DNA of 64,000 bases from Halomonas sp. TD01 (GTDB taxonomy: Bacteria; Pseudomonadota; Gammaproteobacteria; Pseudomonadales; Halomonadaceae): contig NZ_OV350343.1 of NCBI RefSeq assembly GCF_923868895.1, positions 3,534,001-3,598,000 on the forward strand. Reading direction: 5' to 3'. The first letter of the stretch is position 1. Every line of letters begins with the position of its first letter. The notes under the pieces are model-generated. The model saw nothing but the letters and a program-made list of their open reading frames with translations, was not told the origin of the DNA and ran no database searches. Shown here piece after piece: positions 8,760-19,314 of the stretch. Both the position numbers and the translations under genes were made by a program.

Positions 8760-11700
8760 TCAGGTTTCGTTTTCAACACTTACCGCGTGGGGCAACCGTC
8801 TATCAAGCAGGCTAACCCAGCGAACAAGCACTGGCGCATCGCTATGGCTCACTTCACTTAATAAGCGCCTAAATGCTTCCTTGGCCTGCAGGTCGTTTGG
8901 TGCAATACGGGTTAACCAAAGCTCAAGTGCCGCGAGCTCCTGATGGCGATTTCCATGCTCTCGGGCCTGATTAATCGCCATTTCAGCCAGCGCTTTCACT
9001 TCATTAGCTGGGTGCCCAAGCAAATCGCGCACTTTAGCTAGCTGCGTTGCCAACTCAGGCAAAAAGAGTGTTGTGCGCTCTTTAGCAATAACAAGACACT
9101 GATCCAGGTAATCTTCAGCCGCTTTTAACTCTCCTAGCTCAATACACGCATCTGAGTACCACAGCACCGGACGCTGATAGCGATCCCGCCCATTCAGCTC
9201 TGCCATCTGGTCTAGGCTGTCCCGCACCTGTACTAAGCCACCCTGATCGCCCGCGAGCGCACGCTGCCAGCCAAGAATCCCCTGAGCGGAAATCTGCCAC
9301 AGCTGTAAATCGGGCGTACCCGTCATGGCAGCAGCACGCTCTGCATGTCGTGCTGCAAGATGCACATGACCAAGCTGACGATAGAGGGCAGCGGCAAACA
9401 TCAACGCCATGGCAAGCGTACCTGGATGGCCAATTTTTTCAGCTAAACGGATGGCGGAAGATATGTGCCGCTCTGCACGTTGATAATCACCACGTAAGCA
9501 AAGCGCCCAGCCTTGGAAAGAAGCGGCGGTTACTTGCGGGTGATCGGAGAACGGCAGCCATTCAATCATCATTGACGCATTGAGCGGGTCAATTTCGTCC
9601 AGGTGGTCATGCGCCTGCTGAATGCGCCCAGCCCAGTATTCACAATGCGCCCGCGCATAGTCTGCCAGCCTCTGATAGCGGGGATCTTCTAAACGCCCGG
9701 CAATGTCTGCAAGCGTCGAGGCTAACGCAAAGGCATCCGCGTGGGCATAGCGCTGGCTACGGCCGACCCATAAGCCCCACTTGACCAAAAATATTTGCTC
9801 AAGATCTTCTGGATCTTCCGTGGCAGTGCTACCCGACTGGCGAAGCAGCTCTCTGGCACGCACAAAGCTTTCATGTGCGGTGGGCGAACCATGCCCTTCT
9901 AAGGCGAAGGCTGCTTGACCACGCACGGTGAGCAAGCTAACTTCGCGCTCAACTTCATGATCAACATGACGCAGACTAGCAAGACCAAAGTCCGCCATGC
10001 GCAGTGCCGTTCGGTTAGCACTCACCTTGAGGGCTTCCCGTGCGGCCAGCTCAAAGTAACGAGCGCCCCTGGCGTAATGGCCACTGCGGCGTAAGTGGGT
10101 TGCAAAATCACCTGGGTGGCGGCTAATCCATACAGGGAAGCGTTCTTCAATCAGCGTGACTACCTGCTGATGAAGCTTAACGCGCACGTCCCTAGGACAT
10201 GAAAGATAAGCAGCTTCTTGAAGCAGTTGGTGGCTAAACTGATGTTCTGGCTCACCCCCTTCTTTATCCACCGGTTCTATAATTTCCAGCTGCCGCATGT
10301 GCTCAATCGCTTGGGACAGGCGCGGCTTTTCCCAACCACTGCACTCTTGCAGAAAATCAAGACGGAAACGCTTACCTAATACCGCCGCTACGTGGGCAAT
10401 TTCCCGATCACCTTCCAACTGATCAATACGGCTGGCCAGCAGCCCTAGCAGACCCTTTGGTAACTCATCAAACTGCACACTGCGACCTTCACGGCGATCC
10501 ATATCCAAACGCCGGCAAATCTCTTGCATATACAACGGCACACCATCACAACGCTCAATAATTTGGTTGCGTAGCCGCGGGCTTAAGTGGATGCGGTACC
10601 GACGGGATAACTGAGAAAGCAAACGTGAAGACTGCAGTGCATCCAGCCTGCCAAGAGTAATTTGCTGGTCCCAGTGCAGTTTGACCGGCAGTGACTCTCG
10701 GCCATGGTGGCTAGCTACCAGCATGAAGGCCGTATTGATCGGTAACCGAGCCTGTAGCCCTCCCAACACTTTGAACGAAGGTTCATCAAGCCATTGCAGG
10801 TCATCAATCATTAGTACCAATGTACGTGAACTAGCTTGATGATCAATTAGGCGGTGTAAGAGCTTTACGACTAGCTCAATGGCCTCACCATTCTGGGTCA
10901 ACTGGGCAACTTCTTGGACATCACGGACACCGAGCGCCTCTTCAAGCAACTGCTGACGCTCATCATCCAGAGGTTCCAATGAAAGTGTCTCTTGTAACTG
11001 TCGAACATCCCCACAGGTTGGCGTTGCTTCTAGATACCAAGCGAGCAAAGTACGTGCGACACCATAGGGTTCTAGCACCGATAGCCGCGTCGTTGGCTGC
11101 CAACAAATGGCAGCATCACGGCTCAACTCTAATTGGCGAAACCCCACCATCAGGGCAGATTTACCCATCCCTGACGCACCGCGAACCAGAACGCTTTGGC
11201 GCAAACCAATACCGGCTCTCGCCAGCGCGTCTCTTAGCGTGCGTAGTGATGTTTCTCGACCCACTAAACTGGGCGGCAACGCATCCCTACCGCCTTCATT
11301 CACCCCCAGGACTAGCGCTCTTAAACGAACGCGGCCATCACTAGCCACCAAGCGAGAGACCAGCCGCGGCTGCAAATCAAGCGCAGGGGGCATGTGCTGG
11401 CTGGCTTCTTGAGAGATTACCAGTTCGCTGCCCTCTGCAGCGCTCATTAACTCCAATGACACTTGGGTCACTTGGCCAAGTGGGTCAGCTAACTGACGTT
11501 CAGGAAGATAAACTACCCTTCCACTATTAAGGCCTGCGGCGAGCTCAAATTTGGGGGGTTCACCATCACCTATCCAGTGACGCTGAGACTCTAAAGGTAA
11601 CGCCAGACGGCAGTGTTCATAAAGCGCAACCAACTCTGCCAACTGATGAGCCGGACCATGGGTACCAAAGCAGGCCAAGCCAAGCCCACCTGTTGCGCCC

Positions 11701-12665
11701 GGCAACCAGAAGCCACCTAAGTGATGACACTGCTGTTCTAACCAGCGCAGTAGCTCTAATTGAAGCGCCAAACAGTTTCGGGTAGCCGCACGGTCTTGCC
11801 AGTCGCCTTGTAACTTAAGCCGAATAGCCATTACAGATAATTGGCGCAGCTCAATTTCATCTTCGCGAAGAGGTTTACTATCTGCCGCCAGTACGCGAGA
11901 AAAAGCGCCTTGCGGGCTCATTACGCGCGGATCATGGTGACCATCTGACCAATAATTAGCTAACTGTAGAAAGCTTGGCTCAGGCTGCTGACCAGAAAGC
12001 GCTAACAACTGTAAATAGCTGTTGTACTGCTCATGAGCAGCCGCCATCTGATTTTGCTCGGCCAACTGACGCACCAGTCGCTCATGAAATGGACCGTAGC
12101 CAGAAAAGCGACTGACTAATCCTTCCAATAGGTTGTCGGGTACATCAGTGTGGGCATCTAACACCTGTTCAGCGAAACGAATGACGCGTTGACGCCACTC
12201 ATTTCGCACCTGAACTAACCAACGCTGAAATTCACTGCAGTTGGCAAGCTGAAGTTCCTCTATCAAATCACCCTGATAACACGACATCACATCTTCGAGG
12301 TTAGCTAAATCTCGAGGCCCTTCCAGCAATTGCTGTAATTCGTGCAGATCAACTCGCCAGTGGGCGGGCAATTGAAAAGCGATGGTCTGGCGGGATACGT
12401 TCAACACTTGCTCGGCATTGTCCCCCATCGACTGACGCAGACAGTGAAGCGCATGACGTAGGTTGGTTCTGCCCGATGACAACCCTTGGTCTGGCCAAAG
12501 TAACTCTGCGAGGGAAGCCCGATTGACTGGCTGTCGGTGCAGCAGCAAATAAACGAGCAGCGCTTTTACCTTGTCATAACTGAAGTGCGTCAGCACATCT
12601 TCTCCTTGTGATAAAGAGAAATGGCCAAACAGGGTCAGTTGGTCTGTCTCACGAGCATCGCGCAT
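8760..12665 (-). CDS. Very large BTAD/AAA-ATPase/TPR transcriptional regulator
   Basis: A 1301-residue multidomain regulator. Residues about 8-85 form an OmpR/SARP-like winged helix (KVKALLVYLLLHRQPVNRASLAELLWPDQ, NLRHALHCLRQSMGD), followed by a bacterial transcriptional activation domain to about 240. Residues about 275-440 resemble a class III nucleotidyl cyclase fold (GLGLACFG, AAGLNSGRVVYL), but the metal-binding aspartates are not evident, so it is probably inactive. A NACHT/STAND-like ATPase follows, with Walker A GASGMGKSALM and Walker B LVLMIDDLQWLDE. The C-terminal 550 residues look like TPR-type helical repeats. No transmembrane segment. The ATG at 12665 has AGGAT upstream; the gene lies 30 bases after miaE on the same strand. 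The signal and target genes are unknown. Confidence 0.85.
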   Translation of the reverse strand: MRDARETDQLTLFGHFSLSQGEDVLTHFSYDKVKALLVYLLLHRQPVNRASLAELLWPDQGLSSGRTNLRHALHCLRQSMGDNAEQVLNVSRQTIAFQLPAHWRVDLHELQQLLEGPRDLANLEDVMSCYQGDLIEELQLANCSEFQRWLVQVRNEWRQRVIRFAEQVLDAHTDVPDNLLEGLVSRFSGYGPFHERLVRQLAEQNQMAAAHEQYNSYLQLLALSGQQPEPSFLQLANYWSDGHHDPRVMSPQGAFSRVLAADSKPLREDEIELRQLSVMAIRLKLQGDWQDRAATRNCLALQLELLRWLEQQCHHLGGFWLPGATGGLGLACFGTHGPAHQLAELVALYEHCRLALPLESQRHWIGDGEPPKFELAAGLNSGRVVYLPERQLADPLGQVTQVSLELMSAAEGSELVISQEASQHMPPALDLQPRLVSRLVASDGRVRLRALVLGVNEGGRDALPPSLVGRETSLRTLRDALARAGIGLRQSVLVRGASGMGKSALMVGFRQLELSRDAAICWQPTTRLSVLEPYGVARTLLAWYLEATPTCGDVRQLQETLSLEPLDDERQQLLEEALGVRDVQEVAQLTQNGEAIELVVKLLHRLIDHQASSRTLVLMIDDLQWLDEPSFKVLGGLQARLPINTAFMLVASHHGRESLPVKLHWDQQITLGRLDALQSSRLLSQLSRRYRIHLSPRLRNQIIERCDGVPLYMQEICRRLDMDRREGRSVQFDELPKGLLGLLASRIDQLEGDREIAHVAAVLGKRFRLDFLQECSGWEKPRLSQAIEHMRQLEIIEPVDKEGGEPEHQFSHQLLQEAAYLSCPRDVRVKLHQQVVTLIEERFPVWISRHPGDFATHLRRSGHYARGARYFELAAREALKVSANRTALRMADFGLASLRHVDHEVEREVSLLTVRGQAAFALEGHGSPTAHESFVRARELLRQSGSTATEDPEDLEQIFLVKWGLWVGRSQRYAHADAFALASTLADIAGRLEDPRYQRLADYARAHCEYWAGRIQQAHDHLDEIDPLNASMMIEWLPFSDHPQVTAASFQGWALCLRGDYQRAERHISSAIRLAEKIGHPGTLAMALMFAAALYRQLGHVHLAARHAERAAAMTGTPDLQLWQISAQGILGWQRALAGDQGGLVQVRDSLDQMAELNGRDRYQRPVLWYSDACIELGELKAAEDYLDQCLVIAKERTTLFLPELATQLAKVRDLLGHPANEVKALAEMAINQAREHGNRHQELAALELWLTRIAPNDLQAKEAFRRLLSEVSHSDAPVLVRWVSLLDRRLPHAVSVENET

Positions 12666-12695
12666 GATACATATCCTACCTAGACTAGCAGTGGC

Positions 12696-13352
12696 TCAAG
12701 CAGGCACACCGCTATGAAAACGAAAAGCCGTATCTGGCGAAGTAATCAACTCCGCTTCACGCGCCACAAAAAAGGCGATTCTGTCATCTATCGATGCCTC
12801 TGTTTGCTGTCTGGCAAGCAGCAAATAGTCTTCAAAGTGACGACCTTCTGACTTCACTAACGTGCGATAGAACCTTGCAAGCTCTTCATCTAAATAAGGT
12901 ATTAAGCGCGCAAAGCGTTCGCAACTGCGTGCTTCAATGAGCGCACCAATAATTAACACATCAATTAAGCGGTCAGGATCATTGCTGCGCAGATGCTTAC
13001 GCAAGCCTTCGGCATAGCGTGAAGCAGTCAGGTGTATGTACGCCACGCCGCGCTTTTCCATTAAGCCAACAACCTGCTCGAAATGCAGCAACTCCTCTCG
13101 CGCTAGTTGCGACATTTTGCTTAATAATAACGGTTGGTCAACGTAACGGTAGAGCAGGCTCATTGCCGTTGAAGCGGCTTTCTTTTCACACTGAGCGTGG
13201 TCAATAAGAAGTGTCTCAGGATTAGCCAGTGCCCATTGCAGCCATGCATCAGGCGTTGGGCAAGCAAGAAACTGATGAAGACATTCCGGTAGTAAATCAT
13301 CCGCCTGGAACGAATGACCTACCGATTGCAGCATATTTAATTGTATCGACAT
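12696..13352 (-). CDS. miaE: tRNA-(ms[2]io[6]A)-hydroxylase MiaE
   Basis: Non-heme di-iron monooxygenase that hydroxylates the isopentenyl group of ms2i6A at tRNA position 37. The 218-residue protein has the ferritin-like ligands: E in HAQCEKKAAS, ExxH in REELLHFEQV, E in EARSCERFARL and ExxH in KSEGRHFEDYL. The partner methylthiolase and transferase (miaB, miaA) are not in this window. The large BTAD regulator follows 30 bases downstream on the same strand, so both are probably in one transcript. Confidence 0.92.
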   Translation of the reverse strand: MSIQLNMLQSVGHSFQADDLLPECLHQFLACPTPDAWLQWALANPETLLIDHAQCEKKAASTAMSLLYRYVDQPLLLSKMSQLAREELLHFEQVVGLMEKRGVAYIHLTASRYAEGLRKHLRSNDPDRLIDVLIIGALIEARSCERFARLIPYLDEELARFYRTLVKSEGRHFEDYLLLARQQTEASIDDRIAFFVAREAELITSPDTAFRFHSGVPA

Positions 13353-13734
13353 AACACCATTACCAAGCGCCTATCTCACTATTGTACAACATATAAACGC
13401 CCTTGGCGTTTGTTCCCTACCATTACGCTCGCCGTTGAAAGAGTCGTAACAGTACTTTTTATATAGCACACTACTAATATAAAAATACGCTTATATTGAA
13501 GCTCCACGCTTCAGCATCTGCGATTCTACTGTCGTCGTGATAAGAATACGACGAAATGACCAAACAGTATGGTAACGCGGCATCACAATAATCACACGTG
13601 CCCTCACTCTCATTTACACCTGTTCGGTAAAAAACTTCCACCCGCTGGATGAATTAAGATAAAAAAACGTGTCGTTAAGAAACCCTGCGCCACCTCCTCA
13701 ACATAAAGTACAAGGCCCTCAAGAGCTTGTCGCC
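13353..13734. other. Intergenic region between miaE and acnB (upstream part)
   Basis: About 520 bases separate divergent miaE and acnB. This AT-rich part contains two small inverted repeats: TGAAGC at 13497-13502 with GCTTCA at 13508-13513, and TCGTCGT at 13532-13538 with ACGACGA at 13548-13554 (9-base loop). No convincing coding sequence is present. A short open frame at 13669-13863 overlaps the probable acnB promoter and lacks a ribosome binding site. Confidence 0.4.
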
Positions 13735-13763
13735 TTAACATTGTCGACAGTTTCCCGTAGAAT
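13735..13763 (+). promoter_or_regulatory. Probable sigma-70 promoter of acnB
   Basis: TTAACA at 13735-13740 and TAGAAT at 13758-13763 are separated by exactly 17 bases and each matches consensus at 5 of 6 positions. Transcription from about 13770 would give a leader of roughly 105 bases before the acnB GTG. Prediction only. Confidence 0.5.
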
Positions 13764-13875
13764 CCATTTCATCCACCAGACGCTGTTTGTCAAGCGTATG
13801 TCACGTGTCCGGGCACATACTCAATACCGTGTGGGTATGCGTTCGTCACCATTAAGAAGATGAGAGGGCCCCAAC

Positions 13876-16479
13876 GTGCTTGAAGCTTACCGCCAACATG
13901 TCGAGGAACGCGCTGCAGAGGGCGTACCGCCCAAGCCCCTGAACGCCGAACAAGTTGCTGCCTTAATTGAGCTACTTAAAAATCCGCCGGCAGGTGAAGA
14001 AGAGTTTATCCTTGATCTAATCACCAACCGAGTGCCCCCAGGCGTTGATGAAGCTGCTTATGTAAAAGCAGGATTCTTAACCGCGATTGCTAAAGGTGAA
14101 GCCACCTCTCCGCTGATCGACAAGATCCATGCCGTCAAACTTCTTGGCACCATGCAAGGCGGGTATAACATCGTCTCCATGGTTGAACTATTAGATAACG
14201 AAGAACTTGCCCGTGAAGCTGGTGAACAGCTCAAGCATACCCTTCTCATGTTTGATGCGTTCCATGACGTTGAAGAGCGCTCCAACAAAGGTAATGCCGT
14301 TGCTAAGGACGTTATTCAGTCCTGGGCCGAGGCGGAGTGGTTCCTCTCCAAGCCTGCATTGGAAGAGAAAATCACGTTAACAGTCTTCAAGGTTCCTGGT
14401 GAAACCAATACCGATGACCTGTCTCCTGCGCCTGACGCATGGTCGCGCCCTGACATCCCGCTGCATGCCAACGCAATGCTCAAGAACGAGCGCGAAGGTA
14501 TTGAGCCCGAAGTCCAAGGCACAACCGGCCCGCTGAAACAAATTGAAGACGTAAAAGCGAAAGGCTTCCCTGTTGCCTACGTGGGTGACGTTGTGGGCAC
14601 TGGCTCTTCTCGCAAGTCCGCCACTAACTCTGTTTTGTGGTACTTTGGCGACGACATTCCTTATGTGCCTAACAAGCGCGCTGGCGGCTTCTGTTTCGGC
14701 GCCAAAATTGCGCCAATCTTCTTCAATACAATGGAAGATTCTGGTGCACTGCCGGTTGAAATGGATGTTTCCAAACTGGAAATGGGCGACGTCATTGATG
14801 TCTATCCTTACGAAGGTAAAGTGTGCAAGCACGGCACCGACGAAGTACTGACAACCTTTGAGCTTAAAACCCAACTGATTCTTGACGAGGTGCGTGCCGG
14901 TGGACGCATTCCGCTGATTATTGGTCGCGGTTTAACAGGTAAAGCGCGTGAATCGCTAGGCCTTGAGCCCTCTGATGTCTTCCGCTTGCCAGACCAGCCG
15001 GTTGATACTGGTAAGGGCTTCACCCTTGCTCAGAAAATGGTGGGTAAAGCTTGCGGCATGGACGGCGTGCGTCCCGGCATGTACTGCGAGCCCAGGATGA
15101 CAACAGTTGGCTCTCAGGACACAACTGGGCCGATGACCCGTGACGAGCTGAAAGATTTAGCGTGTCTTGGTTTCCAGGCCGACTTGGTAATGCAGTCATT
15201 CTGTCACACTGCAGCCTATCCAAAACCTGTCGATGTGGATACGCACCACACACTGCCTGACTTCATCATGAACCGTGGCGGCGTCTCTCTTCGCCCCGGC
15301 GACGGCATCATCCACAGCTGGCTGAACCGCATGCTGCTGCCCGACACGGTGGGTACCGGTGGCGACTCGCACACTCGTTTCCCGCTGGGCATTTCGTTCC
15401 CAGCAGGCTCTGGCCTGGTAGCGTTTGCCGCCGCGACCGGCGTTATGCCCCTGGATATGCCCGAATCCGTACTGGTTCGTTTTAAAGGCGAGCGCCAGCC
15501 GGGTGTAACACTGCGCGATTTGGTTCACGCTATTCCGCTTTACGCCATCAAGAAAGGTCTGCTAACCGTTGAGAAATCCGGTAAGAAGAACGCTTTCTCT
15601 GGTCGCGTATTGGAAATTGAAGGTCTTGAAGACCTGACCGTCGAGCAAGCTTTCGAACTTTCTGACGCCTCAGCTGAGCGCAGTGCGGCTGGCTGTACGA
15701 TTACGCTGTCTGAAGAGAGCGTCACTGAGTACTTGAAATCCAACATCACACTGCTGAAGTGGATGATTGCTAATGGTTACGGCGACGAGCGCACTATTAG
15801 CCGCCGTATTGAAGGTATGGAAGCATGGCTTGCTAACCCAAGCTTGATGCGTGCTGACAAAGATGCAGACTATGCCGAAGTCATCGAAATCGATCTGAGC
15901 GAAATTAAAGAACCCGTTCTTTGTGCGCCTAATGATCCCGATGATGCTCGCCTACTGTCTGACGTTGCTGGCGAAAAAATTGATGAAGTATTTATTGGCT
16001 CGTGCATGACCAACATTGGTCATTTCCGTGCAGCGGGTAAACTACTTGAAAAACAGCCTGCGGGTAGCCTAAAAACTCGCCTTTGGCTGGCGCCGCCGAC
16101 CAAAATGGATCAACACCAGCTTACCGAAGAAGGCTATTACGGCATTTATGGCCGTGCTGGCGCCCGCATGGAAATGCCGGGATGTTCTCTGTGTATGGGT
16201 AACCAGGCACGCGTTGCAGCGAAAAGCACTGTTGTGTCTACGTCTACACGTAACTTCCCGAACCGCTTAGGTGATGGTGCAAATGTGTACCTCGCTTCAG
16301 CGGAACTTGCAGCCGTTGCTGCCGTGGAAGGCCGCCTTCCAACAGTAGAAGAGTACCAGCGTTACATGAGTGAATTTGACGCACTCGCTGGAGAAATATA
16401 TCGTTACATGAACTTCCACGAAATCGAGGAGTATCAAAAAATCGCCTCGAACGTGATTCCGGTTGCTCAAGAAGCTTAA
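13876..16479 (+). CDS. acnB: Aconitate hydratase B
   Basis: Main TCA-cycle aconitase, interconverting citrate and isocitrate through cis-aconitate with a 4Fe-4S cluster. The 867-residue length is normal for AcnB. The N-terminal HEAT-like domain ([28 protein letters not shown]) comes first, then the swivel domain ([16 protein letters not shown]). Catalytic domains with cluster cysteines follow: [27 protein letters not shown] and [12 protein letters not shown]. The start is a GTG at 13876 preceded by GAGAGG; the protein start MLEAYR matches the family exactly. The apoenzyme of this family can bind mRNA when iron is low. A strong terminator follows. Confidence 0.97.
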   Translation: MLEAYRQHVEERAAEGVPPKPLNAEQVAALIELLKNPPAGEEEFILDLITNRVPPGVDEAAYVKAGFLTAIAKGEATSPLIDKIHAVKLLGTMQGGYNIVSMVELLDNEELAREAGEQLKHTLLMFDAFHDVEERSNKGNAVAKDVIQSWAEAEWFLSKPALEEKITLTVFKVPGETNTDDLSPAPDAWSRPDIPLHANAMLKNEREGIEPEVQGTTGPLKQIEDVKAKGFPVAYVGDVVGTGSSRKSATNSVLWYFGDDIPYVPNKRAGGFCFGAKIAPIFFNTMEDSGALPVEMDVSKLEMGDVIDVYPYEGKVCKHGTDEVLTTFELKTQLILDEVRAGGRIPLIIGRGLTGKARESLGLEPSDVFRLPDQPVDTGKGFTLAQKMVGKACGMDGVRPGMYCEPRMTTVGSQDTTGPMTRDELKDLACLGFQADLVMQSFCHTAAYPKPVDVDTHHTLPDFIMNRGGVSLRPGDGIIHSWLNRMLLPDTVGTGGDSHTRFPLGISFPAGSGLVAFAAATGVMPLDMPESVLVRFKGERQPGVTLRDLVHAIPLYAIKKGLLTVEKSGKKNAFSGRVLEIEGLEDLTVEQAFELSDASAERSAAGCTITLSEESVTEYLKSNITLLKWMIANGYGDERTISRRIEGMEAWLANPSLMRADKDADYAEVIEIDLSEIKEPVLCAPNDPDDARLLSDVAGEKIDEVFIGSCMTNIGHFRAAGKLLEKQPAGSLKTRLWLAPPTKMDQHQLTEEGYYGIYGRAGARMEMPGCSLCMGNQARVAAKSTVVSTSTRNFPNRLGDGANVYLASAELAAVAAVEGRLPTVEEYQRYMSEFDALAGEIYRYMNFHEIEEYQKIASNVIPVAQEA

Positions 16480-16563
16480 TACTCTTGCAGCACCGAACCT
16501 ATCGCCGATGCTCGCAACATCGCAAGCAGGATGACAATGTCCCCTTCTTGAGCCGATGACCGA

Positions 16564-16600
16564 ACGCCCTAACCTGTAACCAGGTCAGGGCGTTTTTTTT
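16564..16600 (+). terminator. Intrinsic terminator after acnB
   Basis: A 13-bp stem (16564-16576 with 16581-16593, one mismatch, TAAC loop) runs into eight T residues at 16593-16600. It lies 85 bases after the acnB stop and before rraA. Confidence 0.85.
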
Positions 16601-16676
16601 ATAGCCGCCTGGTTTTCATCAGCGGGTCTTCATAGACTTATAGTCTTTCGTAAACAATGCTTCATAGGAGCGTGTA

Positions 16677-17171
16677 ATGACACATGCAACCCCTGTTGTC
16701 ACACCGGATTTATGTGATGCGTATCCTGATGTGACAGTACTTGAACCGATGTTTGCTAACTATGGCGGCGTCGACAGCTTTTACGGCCCTATTCGTACCG
16801 TTAAGTGCTTTGAAGACAACTCAATGGTTAAGCAAGCCGTTGCCGAACCAGGTGATGGTGCAGTGCTGGTGGTTGATGCTGGTGGCTCTCACCGCTGCGC
16901 CATGCTAGGTGATATGCTCGCCGAGCAAGCCGCTGAAAATGGTTGGGCTGGCGTGGTGATGTATGGCTGCGTGCGAGATGTCGATATTCTTGTCACGCTG
17001 CCGCTTGGTATTCAAGCATTGGGTAACCACCCGCGCAAAAGCGAAAAGCGCGGTGAAGGGCAACGTGATATTCCAATTACATTTGCGGGCGCCACAATAA
17101 GCGCTGGGCAATGGCTTTACGCAGATAACAACGGCATTATTATCGCCGAAAAACCGCTTGAGCTTTCCTAG
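16677..17171 (+). CDS. rraA: RraA family protein (ribonuclease E activity regulator type)
   Basis: The 164-residue protein is close to E. coli RraA, which binds RNase E and inhibits RNA decay: [36 protein letters not shown] and [20 protein letters not shown] match its ends. It also retains the D-X20-R-D motif of the related HMG/CHA aldolases (GDMLAEQ...YGCVRDVD), so a metal-dependent aldolase or oxaloacetate decarboxylase activity cannot be excluded. It is cytoplasmic. ATAGGAGCG lies 5-9 bases before the ATG. A stem-loop without a T-run (17184-17211) follows the stop. Confidence 0.88.
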   Translation: MTHATPVVTPDLCDAYPDVTVLEPMFANYGGVDSFYGPIRTVKCFEDNSMVKQAVAEPGDGAVLVVDAGGSHRCAMLGDMLAEQAAENGWAGVVMYGCVRDVDILVTLPLGIQALGNHPRKSEKRGEGQRDIPITFAGATISAGQWLYADNNGIIIAEKPLELS

Positions 17172-17238
17172 GGCAATGGCTTGCCAGGAGTGGCGCATAG
17201 TGCCACCCTGGTAATTCAACTCTGACAAAATTGTGACC

Positions 17239-19125
17239 ATGCAGCCGCTAAACCAATTGGGCTACACCCTACTTCGTACTCTGCGCGACCATCTTCGTCC
17301 TCTCATTGCCTACCACCTGCTTTTTACGCTATTGGCCTCTGCCCTTATAGTGCCGATGATTGCGTGGGTCTCTCGGGCTTTGCTAGCGCAACTCAACCGA
17401 ACAGTGGTAACCAATGATGCACTGATTGCACTGCTATTCAGCCCACTGGGCTTAGTCGCGATGCTCGTGGGCCTTGGTTTTGCATTCTTACTGATTTATT
17501 GGCAACAAGCAGGAATGCTGCTGGTTGCCGTAAGACCTAAAGACAACCACTACCGACTCGCCTTTGAAGCGCTTTGGTTGAGCACCCGTCGCTTGCCAGC
17601 ACTCGCGGGTTTGGTGATCCTTCAGGTAGGCTCCCATCTACTGCTCTTAGCCCCTTTTATGCTGGGCTTAACGTGGCTTTATGACGTCTGGCTAAGCGGT
17701 ATAGATCCTTACTACTTACAGCAAACCCGCCCAGCCTCACTTTGGTATTTTATTGCTTGCGCACTGCCTTTAATGATTATCTGGCTTGGGCTTTCTGCAT
17801 GGCTTTACCTACGCTGGTTACTGGCGCTTCCTCTGGTCGCCCTGGACAACTGCTCCCCCTTTCGAGCACTTAAGCGTAGCGTACATTTGACTCGAGGCTG
17901 GCATCGTTCGATTGGCGTGGCGGTTCTGACACTACTGATTGTCATTATCAGCCTGCCGATTATCTCAACATGGGTATTTGATAGTGTCGTGACGCCTCTC
18001 TTGTGGGGGCTACCCGAACATAACGCTGTGCTGATTCCAGCGATGCTGGCTTATATAACCAGCTACGTACTCGTCACATTAACCATTACATTTTTAGGTA
18101 TTGCCACCAATGCTCTACTATCCGCATGTCTTTACTTGCAGCTAGCTTATCGCGAAGCGCGCCCATCTCCTCGTTCAGAAAACGCTCACCCTGGGCGCCT
18201 TGCATGGGCTATTGAGTTGAGCGTGCTGTTACTGGCTGGGCTACAAGCTTGGTGGATACTCAACAGCTTTGAAATACGCGATAACGTAGCTATCATCGCC
18301 CATCGCGGAAGCTCGATGGTAGCGCCAGAGAATACCTTAGCCGCGATAAGGCAAGCGCTTGAAGATGGTGCTGACGCCATTGAATTGGATGTTCGCCTGA
18401 GTGCCGATAATCAAGTACTTCTCTATCATGACCGGAGTCTGGCCCGTCTCACCGGCGATCGACGAGAATTTGACGACCTCAGCCGAGCAGAATTGAGCGA
18501 ATTTGATGTAGGCAGCTGGTTTGGCGATGCCTTTCAAAACGAGAGAATTGCAGGGCTGGATGATGCACTGGCGCTAGTGCGAGGCCATGCAGGCTTAATG
18601 ATTGACATGAAGCCATCACCGGGCAACGAAGAGAGGCTTGCTCGGGCCGTATTGGCCACCCTCGCAGCAGAAAGCGATATCCGTTACCGCTGTTGGGCAA
18701 CCCAAGAGAATGCTCTATATGCCAACGCAAACTGCGGGTTTCCGAATGTGCTCTTGGAAATGCGAATGGCGACCATGTCGCCCAGTATGGTTACCTATTT
18801 AAAACAGCAAGCACCCGAATTACGCGTCACTCTACTCGCCCAATTGATCTTGGCTGGCACATTGGATCGACGCCAATTTGATGCGTTAGGCCTTCGCCAT
18901 AATCGCATCACCCCGCAGGAAATTCGATTGGCTGCGCTTTATAATTACGAAATACATGCATGGACAGTTAATGACCAGGCTAGCATGTCGACACTTATTG
19001 ATCTTGGTGTAGATGCAATAATCACCGACTATCCAGACCGTTTGAGCGAGCTAATAGAAGACCGCCGCGCGCTGAGCGACGGCAGTCTAATGCTGGTAAA
19101 ACTGCGTAACTGGCTACGTCAGTAA
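17239..19125 (+). CDS. Membrane-anchored glycerophosphodiester phosphodiesterase
   Basis: The N-terminal half (about residues 20-345) is a membrane domain with around seven hydrophobic segments, matching the glycerophosphoryl diester phosphodiesterase membrane domain. The C-terminal half is a GDPD TIM barrel: IIAHRGSSMVAPENTL, ADAIELDVRLSADNQVLLYHD, LMIDMKPSP and IHAWTVND, ending in DAIITDYPDRL. These supply the catalytic His pair and metal-binding Glu/Asp, so it should cleave glycerophosphodiesters to glycerol-3-phosphate and an alcohol. About 628 residues. Start is uncertain between the ATG at 17239 and a GTG two codons earlier (17233); neither has a clear ribosome binding site. Confidence 0.88.
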   Translation: MQPLNQLGYTLLRTLRDHLRPLIAYHLLFTLLASALIVPMIAWVSRALLAQLNRTVVTNDALIALLFSPLGLVAMLVGLGFAFLLIYWQQAGMLLVAVRPKDNHYRLAFEALWLSTRRLPALAGLVILQVGSHLLLLAPFMLGLTWLYDVWLSGIDPYYLQQTRPASLWYFIACALPLMIIWLGLSAWLYLRWLLALPLVALDNCSPFRALKRSVHLTRGWHRSIGVAVLTLLIVIISLPIISTWVFDSVVTPLLWGLPEHNAVLIPAMLAYITSYVLVTLTITFLGIATNALLSACLYLQLAYREARPSPRSENAHPGRLAWAIELSVLLLAGLQAWWILNSFEIRDNVAIIAHRGSSMVAPENTLAAIRQALEDGADAIELDVRLSADNQVLLYHDRSLARLTGDRREFDDLSRAELSEFDVGSWFGDAFQNERIAGLDDALALVRGHAGLMIDMKPSPGNEERLARAVLATLAAESDIRYRCWATQENALYANANCGFPNVLLEMRMATMSPSMVTYLKQQAPELRVTLLAQLILAGTLDRRQFDALGLRHNRITPQEIRLAALYNYEIHAWTVNDQASMSTLIDLGVDAIITDYPDRLSELIEDRRALSDGSLMLVKLRNWLRQ

Positions 19126-19227
19126 ATTCAGGTATTTGGATATTTATTATGTGGGTTAGTCACCCATAACCCTCGCGACGCTTCAACATTCGATAACTCA
19201 AACCAAAGCTTAGCCTATAAAACACAG

Positions 19228-19251
19228 TCGCCCGGCACAATGGCCGGGCGA
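19228..19251 (-). terminator. Probable terminator of ppsA
   Basis: A GC-rich stem pairs 19228-19236 with 19243-19251. On the minus strand it is followed by GACTGTGTTTTA, so the T-tract is interrupted. It sits about 65 bases past the ppsA stop. Confidence 0.5.
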
Positions 19252-19314
19252 AGATGGGCAACTAAATCTGCTATGTTGCTAGGTGGTGTTACAAGACAGT
19301 GTTGTTGAATAGCG

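Noticed and set aside
13669..13863. 64-residue open frame upstream of acnB
   Set aside because: It overlaps a good predicted acnB promoter (13735-13763), has no ribosome binding site and its translation looks unlike a protein.
14377..14874. 165-residue minus-strand frame inside acnB
   Set aside because: Antisense to a highly conserved gene; long antisense frames are expected in coding sequence of this composition.
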